A stretch of 14,149 bases of DNA from NCBI GenBank assembly GCA_027577415.1, contig JANBQS010000643.1:1-14149 (forward strand). The letters run 5' to 3'. Each line of letters begins with the position of its first letter. Position 1 is the stretch's first letter. The notes beneath the pieces were generated by a model. That model saw only the letters and a program-made list of their open reading frames with translations. It ran no database searches and was not told where the DNA came from. Made by a program: the position numbers and the translations under genes. Source of the DNA: Coemansia sp. RSA 922. Taxonomy: Eukaryota > Kickxellomycota > Kickxellomycetes > Kickxellales > Kickxellaceae. Below, piece by piece: positions 6,099 to 14,149 of this stretch.

Positions 6099-7781
6099 TT
6101 ACTCTACGTAAACCAGTCGACTGACATCATCAGCGAAAGGCTTAAACGGACCATGGAAAGCGACCCACACAATCTCCCGTCCAAAATCCTTGCGCAACTC
6201 AGTCGGAAGATCCACATGTACAAAACGGGGGCACAAGACCGCGGTGAGCATGGCCGCGTATGCAATTTCTTTGGCCGAATGATTGCCCATGTTCAGGACA
6301 TGTAGCCTTCTGAAATTAATGTTCAACGGGTGATACCTTGAGCGAAGACTGCTTGGACGCTCGTTCTCGGGAATAGCCTCAATACTTGATCCGAGCCCGC
6401 GTAAGTCGCAAGTGATACTGACTAGGCTCGACAGCACAACAACAAACCTGATAATGTGGGAAACATTACACGGCATATCGGCTAAAAACAAGTACTGTAG
6501 ATTTGCTGCGCTCGGCGCATCATTAATAGCGTAGAACATCCTATACTCTTCTACGTCGTTCCACAAGTGTAAGGCCGCTGTTACCTCCAGTATGCTATGA
6601 ATTTGCTGTCTAATCGACACGCCTGCGTTTTAAGCCAAGAAGCAGTTATCATCATTGATAATCTCGCTAAGGATGACCTGGTTCATGCGTGTGACTCCAC
6701 TCCGCTGAAAAACGTTGAATCTGCTAAGGATGTTCCTAGCAATCGCGCTAAACGGGAGACGCAAACTCTGCATCGTTGCACCATTACCCCTGAAGAGCAA
6801 GTCGTCGTCAAATGGGTAATCGCCACGTACAGTCAACACCGACAGAGAAGGAAACGGCGCCACGTCTTGAATCTCCGCCCAGACCAAGTCGTAGGGCTCA
6901 CTCGAAATTTCCAATGTAAATAGCGCCAAGTTGTTGTAGATCGCTGGAATATAAGTGATTCCGTAGATCAAGTCAAGCCAGTCCCTTTCATACGCAATTT
7001 CAATGTCCAGCGCCGTTAAAGTGCATGCATTGAGATAGGCGAGACGCGTAAACGCAGAGCAGGAGACCATTGGTCCTTGAGTGATACTCGTCAGTCCAGT
7101 TACACTATTTAGATTCATCTCTGGAGGGATGCTGCCGAGCACCGAGTAGACAGCCAGTCCCTTGACGTTCCCTTGGCACAGCTCCGACACCAGCGCGGAG
7201 TACAGTGGCTCAGTTTTAGCGCAGATAGAATAGAATTCGACAGCCACTTTGGCCACAGCAGGCACCAGTCGCAACAGGTAACGAGCAAATCTAGCCACGT
7301 CCTTTCTGCCAATTATCGGAACAGAGCGCAGGTCATAATCAATTTCTGCCAAGGACAGCTCTAGCGCCAAACAAGTCGCAGACGGAAAGGAAACAGCCTC
7401 GTACAACACTGTATCCATCGCTTCGCAAAAAGCCCCATCGCACATGTCCTTCCAGAGTTTAGCCTTGACCACAACTCGCTTGACTATATGAGCCTTGCGG
7501 AATCCAGGGAGAGAGAAATCGGCTGGCCAAGCCGGAATAGTTGCTTTGGGTGTCTTGTAATAGTGGTCGAAAGTAAGCTCACAGTTATCGCAAATGGAAA
7601 CAAGCGCGGCAGCGCGCCAACATTCACTGACTAGTAGCAATGGAGTAAGTACCGCCTTTTTCCTGTTGTGCTCGCTGATAGCCAGACCGAAATAGTCTCG
7701 AGGACGCTCTTCCAAATACTCGACGACCTTTTTCACTATCGCCAGAGGCAAAGTTTGAAACAGAGATAGTTTTATGGCCAT
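6099..7781 (-). pseudogene. F-box-like / leucine-rich protein gene with an in-frame stop
   Basis: From ATG (7779-7781, context CCCATGG) the frame runs 383 codons to a TAA at 6630-6632. It then continues in the same frame for 176 more codons to a stop at 6099-6101. The N-terminus has an F-box-like pattern: a Leu-Pro pair followed by IVKKVVEYLE, then LLLVSECWRAAAL about 45 residues later. Weak leucine-rich repeats follow. F-box proteins usually join substrates to SCF ubiquitin ligases through Skp1. The overall form recalls an expanded F-box-like family of Coemansia-type fungi (recognition by eye). Sequence after the TAA keeps protein-like character, so the stop looks recent, and TAA is one change from CAA (Gln). 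Alternatives are a sequencing error, readthrough, or a weak 72-bp in-frame intron (6606-6677) that would remove the stop. Upstream codons to 7880 are open but begin before a better start. Confidence 0.65.
6630..6632 (-). other. In-frame TAA interrupting the F-box-like gene
   Basis: The only stop between codon 1 and codon 561 of the frame. The next base after TAA is A, which is not the CTA context typical of leaky stops. Confidence 0.85.
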
Positions 7782-7953
7782 GGGAGGTTTTATAAAGCTA
7801 AAACAAATATTCCAAGAAAGTGATGAATATGAAATGAAAAGGATAGTGTCTGTGTTGCCTCTTTTTTCAAAGTTTTTCAAACTTCACAGACAAGTCACTT
7901 GCAGATGTTGAAGCCACAGATATTACAAGTTAAATATATTATCCGTTTATCAA

Positions 7954-10900
7954 CTAGGTAAATACCTCGACAGGCACCAACAATTCTTTATCGCCGAGCT
8001 TTGCGCCCAGATTCTCGTTCTTGAGGAAGTTGAGCGGGATAGGAACCAGATGACCTCTGACAGACTTGAGGCGCTCCAATGCGGTTTTGGGAGTCCATCC
8101 AGGAACAGCATGTCCATGGGGGACATCATGACCCGGTATAAACTTTTTATACTGGTCAAAGGTCTCAATCGTATCATCCGGCACACACCTAAAGACCTCT
8201 CTAAAGGCCAGCTCATTCCCAGTAGCAGTATTCCACCAATAGTCAGCAAACTCATCAGATAACGGATCGTCCATGACAAGTTTAGCACGCCGCATAGCCT
8301 CCACCTCCTTCTCCGACCGATTAGTATCCAGGGGCGGATTGCCAGCAAACGACTCATAAATGTAGCGCATCTGATCACCGCTATCCAACAAGCCGCAGTG
8401 CTCCTGGCATAATTGTACACGCAACGAGTGAGCGAATTTGGCCGCCTGGTACGGCCGACCGTTCATCGTAGTGACCACAGGCTCAGTGTCCTCGACGACC
8501 ATGGCGATTTCCGAGTCACGATTACCCACCATCGATCTGTCGTTGATGTTGGCCGAGCCCATGACCACGTAGCGGTCATCGACGATCATCAGCTTACAGT
8601 GAATGTACACGAGCTCAGTGACTACTTGGTCGACGACTTCGCGCTCTACATGGACCAGCTCCGAAGCATCAGCCTCAGTACTGGGCCTCAGCAGATCTCC
8701 GCCAGCCAGTGCGGCAGGCGCAGTGGGGCGCGACAAAAGCTGCGGCGGCCGCACCACCCCTCCAATAGACTGTCGGTTAATAGCACGCCCCGCCAGCGAC
8801 GTATCTTGGCTCGCCTTTCCAGCGCCAAACACCTCATGTTCAAGCACCTGCGGGCCAGCGCGCGGCTGCGGCGGCGGGTACGCAGCCATTCGAGCAGCGG
8901 CTTTGGATCCCGTAGACTTTACTCGCGCATGCTGAGCCAAAACAGGCTCCTTTGACGGCCCAGCCTGAATACCGAGGCTATCGCCACCAGCTATTTCCCG
9001 CATATACTGGGCGCCAGCAAACTCAGGCAACACAGTGTGCACCACGCGCCCAGCTGATTTGCCACCAGCCTGGTCGCCGAAAAAGGCAGGAGCGTCGGGA
9101 CTCCGATGACGCACGCCGGATTTAGGCGGGTGCACGTAGTTCTCGACATCAGCCATGTCCAACTGCATACCCGCCGTGCCAAACTCAGAGTCAGAGTCCC
9201 TGCGGTCTTCGCCGACTCCGCCGTATTTCTGCAGTCGCTTCTGCAGCTTCATGCCTCCGCCCGCAGTCTTTGTCTTTTTGCCATACTGCTTCCTATGCTC
9301 AGTGCCACGCACCAAGTACCGGAACGCGTTCCTGCGCCGACCATCGTCCTCATCAGCCTCATTATCAGTAGCCGCCGCCTCCCCATCCGACGACGACAGA
9401 GATCCCTCCGACGGCGGTGACCGGCGCCCACTCCGCTCATGACCAGTCAGGAACGTGCGAAGACCCGAGAACGACGACCGAGGCTTCAGCGGCGGCCTGT
9501 TGCGCTGACCCAAGCTGAAAGAATGGCGGCCCATGAGGTTCGGCCGAGTCGAGTGCTCTCGCGAGATACGTCGAGGGATGTCCTGCGACCGACGAGAAAG
9601 CTCCTGCGAGAACCGGGTCTGGTTCTCCTGCATCGGGAAACTGTCACTGGCAAACGCCTCGTCGGGTCTCTGGAACGAGTAGTCATTGGCCAGTGGCGCA
9701 GTAGGCGACCCGCCAAACGACAAAGAGGGTCCGTTGGCAGCCAGCGGCGTGGGCGAGGGAAGCTCCACCGCGGGTCTCGGCATAGCCGCCGCCTGCGGAG
9801 GCTCCGGCGGATGTACTTGACCCGCAGCGCGGTCAATGGGAAGCACTCCGTGTTGCTTCAGCGTGCGATCAAAGCCCGGCACTTCTTGCGGAGCATTCCC
9901 CGCAATCGCCTCATAATCAGGCTGCCCACCGCCATCAGCAAAGCGGCGAATAACGTCATAGGTACGCAGCCCAAAGAAGCGAATATAGTCGTGCATATTA
10001 ATGCCCTCCTTCTCCAGCTGCGCAGCTATCGAGTGGTCGCCCCGACATATGGCCTGGTACTGCCAGTGCATAACAAGCTTGAGCGTGGCAGCTCCCGCCG
10101 CATTGACGTCGCCTTCAAAGGCGGGCATAAGGGGCATAAGCACGATGACGCGGAATTTTTCCTGCCGACGATGCGCGCGCTTAACGCGGTCCACCAGGGC
10201 CTCGGCAATCCGATTCTTGATCGTGTAGTTGGGGTCGTCGCGCGCATTCGAGATGAAGAACTGGTTCTCAATGTATATAAAGTGCTTGGCATCTCGGATC
10301 ATCTCACAGTACGCCGTGTGGATCGAGCTCTCCTTTGTAATACCCATCGACCACTCCGCCGACGACCTCAGTACCTGCGTGCGACAAGTACCCCGGTACT
10401 GCAAGTCATTGCGCGACACAGAGTACTCGCCCTTGGGCATCAAAAACGGCATATGCGATTTGGCCATCCCCTTGGAGCTCTTGATAAAGTTCCAGCGCTG
10501 AATGAAATGACGCGCCACGTCGCGCGCCGGCTGCCCGATCATCGCCATATGCACATCGTGCCACGGCATTCTTGGCGTAGTGCGCCGGTCAATCAACGTC
10601 TCCTCATAGTCATTGACGTTGTTAAAGTCGTGGATCCGAGCATTATTGTAGTCCTGCCCGTAGAATATCTGCAAGTGCGCAAAGGACTTGCCCTTGTGGG
10701 GCAAAAAGTAGTCGCCCAGCCGATGCCCATGCGTGTCGTACCGGCCCCAGCACAGGTCCAGCCCACCGATAAAGGCAAAAGTGTTGTCCACGATGACCAT
10801 CTTCTCGTGATGCGCCCAGAACATAGTTCCTCCCGCCAAGTGGTCCGGATGACGCTGCACCATGATATTTGGGTGCAGGGACTGGAGCTTGCGCTTGGTA

Positions 10901-13258
10901 TACGCTGAATTGATAGTCAGCGATACCGTGACTTCCTTGTAAACAACGATATAGATCTTGATCCCCTCCTCGGCCTTGCGCTTCAGGAGGCGGTCCAAGC
11001 GGTACTCCTCATTTAAGTGATAGGGCCTGCGCAAGTGGATCTCGGGCGACAGCCACCAGCCCTCGATATAAATGCAATCAGTAGCGTTCTCGAGGGCTTC
11101 CGACACTGCGTAGAAATAGTCGTCGCCGTCAACAAACCAGATAACACGGCTCATGTCGCGAATAGGAGCAAACGAGGCAAACCGATGTGGCACAGCCCAC
11201 GCCGATGAATTCTTCATTTCCAAGATCGAAAGTCTCCACTCATTGATAATACGCTCGCTGTCGCTTCGCAGCTGAATACGGCGATACTGGTTAGACACAG
11301 TGATGCGGTAGGGGAACAAGGGGTTCTGGCCAGTTTTCTTCCGGAACTTTATATCGAACTGCGGGTCAGCAAACAGCACGTCGCTCGGGTAGGGGTCGGA
11401 AATGTGGTTACAAAAGGCAATGTAAGAGTCACGTACAATCACCCACTGCCTAGACCATCGTCTCAGGTCATGCGGCGTGCACCACATACCCGTCGTATGC
11501 TCAACACGCCGGTCGAGATTACCCTCCTTGCCCTTCCATCCAACGTCCTTGACGATAGACACGGCGCTGAGCTCCAAGAAAGTACACACCTCGTACGCTG
11601 GCCGCATATTCAAGGCCCGCAGCAACTTGATAAGATATGTCTCCAGTGCTTGCTTGCGATCAGTGGTGGCCTGCAGCATGCGCTCGTCGCGGGTTTGGCT
11701 GTGACCGGGCTTGAGCGACCGAGCGCGCTCCAGGGCATAGCTAAGCTGCGGTGGGAATGCCGGTAGCTGGGTGACGCGGCCTTGGAAGCGGCGCAGAGTA
11801 AGCACCGTGTGCAGGGTAAGAAAGTCATTGAGTCGGCGGTAAATAACCCACTTGACATCGCCGTACTGCAGCTCAATACGCACAACAAAATGGTGCTCTT
11901 CTTCGCCCGATGGCACAGCTCCAGACACAGAGACGCTGAGCCGGATCGCATCAAATATCACCGGTGGCGCCCGATGTCCGTGTTCATCTCGCATGAAATG
12001 GAACATGGGCACAAACATCGCGTCCTGCAAGAACGGAAACATGCTGCTCGGCATAGCGCTCTTCATCTGCCGGTGAGGACGCCGCGTAATCACTGACGCC
12101 TTTATCACCGCCCGCTTGAGTTTGTGTCTCAGGTCCTCCATCTTCTTGCGCTTGATAGCCAAATCCTCGTCACCACCCAGCTCATCCTCATCTTCGGTCC
12201 GCTCGCCTGGACCGTCTGCGAACCGAATCGAATGGTCGCTGGCACCTTGTTGGTCATAGTCGTCGGATGCCTCAACGGGTGGTCGCTCAAGCCGCTTTCT
12301 GAAAATATTTACCGCCTGCGTGGTAGCACCAGAAGGCGCAGCCTGTTGCTCGAGAGTCTCGGGTTGCTCATAGGTAGGTGAGAGTGCAGTAGTAGAGGCT
12401 ACAGCGTTGTGGTCGTAGTGAAGCCCAGAACCAGTCGAGGAAACACCAGTGTTGGCACGGTCTCTACTTGGCACTGACAATGCGTCGTAGGTGTTACTAA
12501 GCGCGCCGTTCATCTTGTGGCTGAATGCGTCGTCAGAGTGCTCTGGATAATGTTCGTCGTATCTAAAATAAAGTAAGGAATAAAGAGGAAAAGAAGCGGT
12601 ATTTTTTTTAGAAGGCATCAGGAGGTTGGATGGCAGTCAAACAAAAAAATCCCACTAAAAACACATGGCAGAGGAAGGATTCAAGACATCGACATATACA
12701 CGTGAGGTTTGCCATCTTCAGTCAAGGCACCTATAGACAAAGAAGGAGAGAAAGACATAAAGAAGTGAAGCATTTATGTCTTTCTCTCTCCCCGAAGCAC
12801 ATAAAGAAGTGAAGCATTTATGTCTTTCTCTCTCCCCGAAGCACATATGCAAAAATGATAAACAAATATTAAGCGTACTCATACACGTACTGGACGTCAC
12901 CATGGGCCAGAGAATCTTCTCCAATACCAGGAACCCTGAGCTCCAACTCGTCGTGATTTCCGTTTTCATGAATATGCTGGTCAGCATGCGTTTCCGAACG
13001 TTGCGACATATTGGAAAACAATCTATCCCATCCGCTCACACTACGCCGGTGCGCATACGACAGTCTGTTGGATGGATACTGCTCACCCGTCGTAGATGCC
13101 GCTACAAGTGGTGATACGGGCGCCTCACTGACCGAAAGACGTATGTTGGTGTCATGGGTAATGTCTGGGTGTGGGTCAAAAGTGGATTCGGGTTCTATGG
13201 TTTTGTTCCGAGACTTGTAAGCTGGGTTTGCCACTGGTTCGTCGTGGAGAATAGCCAT
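7954..13258 (-). CDS. PLD1: Phospholipase D, PX-PH-HKD type (two exons: 12891-13258 and 7954-12562)
   Basis: Hydrolyses phosphatidylcholine to phosphatidic acid and choline on membranes; the relative in budding yeast is Spo14. The spliced product is 1,658 residues. Exon 1 starts at a strong context (GAGCCATGG) and encodes 122 residues. Its GTACGT donor leaves two bases of a codon, and exon 2 after TTTATTTTAG supplies the third, so the frame is kept. Domains in spliced numbering: acidic, disordered N-terminus to about 300; PX about 323-457; PH about 461-575; HKD1 with H708, K710 and D715; IENQFF near 885; GLRT near 988; a Ser/Pro/Arg-rich insertion about 995-1437; HKD2 with H1444, K1446 and D1451, then GSANINDRS. 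It ends EVFT, the usual C-terminus of this family. All catalytic residues are present. The length exceeds animal PLD1/2, largely because of the insertion. An alternative start inside exon 2 (ATG 12616-12618) would give 1,554 residues. Confidence 0.9.
12746..12788. repeat. Hairpin with 16-bp perfect arms in the intron
   Basis: GAGAGAAAGACATAAA (12746-12761) is the exact reverse complement of 12773-12788, with an 11-base loop. The second 44-bp unit forms a shorter version. In the transcript this would be a strong stem within the intron. Confidence 0.8.
12755..12847. repeat. 44-bp perfect tandem duplication inside the phospholipase D intron
   Basis: Unit 12757-12800 is repeated exactly as 12801-12844, and the match extends two bases to the left and three to the right. 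Each unit contains its own inverted repeat, ACATAAA ... TTTATGT. Confidence 0.9.
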
Positions 13259-13889
13259 GGCTCAAATTTATAAAGTAACGCAAAGAATAAAATAGAGGGA
13301 AATAAAAAATCAAACGTGGTACGAGAAAAAAAGGAAGACATCAACGACATCAACAGCCCTTTCTTCTGTCCAAGGTGGTCTTTGCCTGTGGCTGATGGGC
13401 GGCGGCTCGAATCGCAACAGACGAGTCGCAAACATACACTTGCCCCCAAGTTTAGTACCTGGAACCAACTTTCCCCCACCTCCCCACATATCCAACTATG
13501 AGCAAATGGAACCAGTATCCATCCTCTTAAGAGTAAACATGAGAACGAGAGTAGCAGTAATAGAAAAGAGAAAAAAAAAGCAAAGCAGGCTCTCAAACCC
13601 TCTCAAGTGTAAACACTGACAAAAAAAAAAAAAGGTGACCCTCTTTCTCTCTCTCCCCCCACTTTTCTCCTCTTTTTTTTCTCCCAACTTTGTTTTTATA
13701 TTTCTGCGTTTCCTTCTTTTGAATGCATTTCTGACCTGCGCAATACTAGCATTTACCAAACCTTTTTTTTTATTTCTTCTCTCGATTCAGTTGCACGCGG
13801 CCAACCCTCTCGCTCGCTAAATAAAAGGGTGCCCCGAATATAAAACAACAGAGCGCGCCGTTCTATATAACCTGTACTATACTTTCACT
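13259..13889. promoter_or_regulatory. Divergent promoter region between phospholipase D and ARL8
   Basis: 631 bp with no supportable gene. It holds a 13-base poly-A tract (13621-13633) beside a pyrimidine-rich stretch (about 13640-13690), a composition that commonly excludes nucleosomes. On the ARL8 side are TATAAAA near 13839 and TATATAA near 13864, about 50 and 25 bp from the ATG. Short frames here are byproducts of low-complexity sequence. Confidence 0.55.
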
Positions 13890-14149
13890 ATGGCGTCTAT
13901 CCTCAAGGCTATCCTGGACTGGCTCCGGGGCCTATTCTGGAAAGAAGAGATGGAGCTAACTCTAGTTGGACTACAAAATTCTGGCAAGACAACGCTAGTA
14001 AACGTTATTGCGTCTGGGCAGTTTACCGAGGATATGATACCAACAGTTGGGTTCAACATGCGTAAAGTAACAAAGGGTAATGTTACGATGAAGCTGTGGG
14101 ATATTGGCGGGCAACCACGGTTCCGTAGTATGTGGGAGCGGTACTGTCG
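13890..14149 (+). CDS. ARL8: ARF-like GTPase ARL8 (3' partial)
   Basis: The first 86 codons of a small GTPase, running off the window. Visible parts: an N-terminal amphipathic helix (residues 1-17), the [12 protein letters not shown] block typical of ARL8, the P-loop GLQNSGKT (27-34), the switch I region with T52 in [17 protein letters not shown], and switch [19 protein letters not shown] (70-86). The match to animal ARL8 is nearly continuous, so the assignment is firm. ARL8 binds lysosomal or late endosomal membranes in animals and drives their transport and fusion; in fungi a vacuolar or vesicle-traffic role is expected. Residue 2 is Ala, so there is no Gly2 for myristoylation, as in other ARL8 proteins. 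No intron occurs in the visible part. Confidence 0.97.
   Translation, partial: MASILKAILDWLRGLFWKEEMELTLVGLQNSGKTTLVNVIASGQFTEDMIPTVGFNMRKVTKGNVTMKLWDIGGQPRFRSMWERYC

Larger units (their letters stand above)
12563..12890 (-). other. Predicted 328-bp intron of the phospholipase D gene
   Basis: Donor GTACGT at 12890 and acceptor TTTATTTTAG ending at 12563, with a possible branch site CTTAC about ten bases before the acceptor. Phases match (2+1). A second donor, GTACGC at 12878, also keeps the frame and would add four residues. The intron is long for this window and carries a 44-bp tandem repeat. Confidence 0.65.

Noticed and set aside
7782..7880. 33-codon upstream extension of the F-box-like protein
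   Set aside because: Low-quality, Phe/Ser-rich sequence with no start context; the Met at 7779-7781 has a good context and directly precedes the F-box-like helix.
9439..10908. Long plus-strand open frame (489 codons) and others antisense to phospholipase D (e.g. 8413-8955)
   Set aside because: They lie opposite the conserved catalytic domain and insertion of a clear enzyme. Their Arg/His/Val-rich content is what the reverse strand of this GC-rich coding sequence gives.
12563..12618. Phospholipase D start at the ATG at 12616-12618
   Set aside because: The codons before the Tyr at 12559-12561 read as the end of an intron (TTTATTTTAG), and an upstream exon in matching phase with a strong start context is available. 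It is kept only as an alternative.
13267..13272. TATAAA just before the phospholipase D ATG (and a similar one at 7789-7794 before the F-box-like gene)
   Set aside because: Each ends only 7-8 bases from the ATG, too close to place a transcription start ahead of the start codon.
13195..13596. 133-codon minus-strand frame with a hydrophobic start resembling a signal peptide
   Set aside because: It comes from pyrimidine-rich promoter DNA and overlaps the phospholipase D start in another frame.

Overview
The window looks like nuclear DNA of an early-diverging filamentous fungus, most likely Kickxellomycotina (Coemansia-like). The signs are short spliceosomal introns, TATA-type promoters, a PX-PH phospholipase D of the Spo14/PLD1 type, an ARF-like GTPase that is clearly ARL8, and an F-box-like protein of a style I associate with the large Coemansia families. 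That last placement is recognition by eye, not a search result.

The window has two halves. Bases 1-6098 are AT-rich, gene-poor and full of diverged direct repeats. They begin with the C-terminal end of an unidentified membrane protein (1-332, +). Four small genes of two orphan families follow, in the order A1(+), B1(-), B2(-), A2(+). B1 and B2 are tandem duplicates: 62 of their first 114 residues match, and flanks on both sides are shared. They keep a TATA box at the same distance (138 bp) from the start codon and a farther-upstream inverted pair of CACGTG E-boxes. A1 and A2 are diverged relatives. A1 needs removal of a 52-bp intron, after which a shared K-A-G motif falls at nearly the same residue in both; A2 has no intron. 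Large indels separate the copies: about 371 bp beside B1, and about 400 bp in front of A2. I cannot assign a function to either family.

Bases 6099-14149 are ordinary GC-richer chromosome. An F-box-like gene (6099-7781, -) is interrupted by one in-frame TAA. Next is a two-exon phospholipase D gene (7954-13258, -): a 368-nt first exon, a 328-bp intron carrying a 44-bp tandem repeat and a 16-bp-arm hairpin, and a long second exon. It has PX, PH and both HKD motifs, with a roughly 440-residue low-complexity insertion just before the second HKD. A 631-bp divergent promoter region with a poly-A tract separates it from the start of ARL8 (13890 to the window end, +).

Functionally, PLD1 (phosphatidic acid production on membranes) and ARL8 (lysosome/vacuole and vesicle traffic) are both membrane-traffic genes sharing one intergenic region. 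The A/B island reads as a fast-evolving, lineage-restricted gene cluster rather than a known mobile element: I saw no transposase, terminal inverted repeats or tRNA gene.
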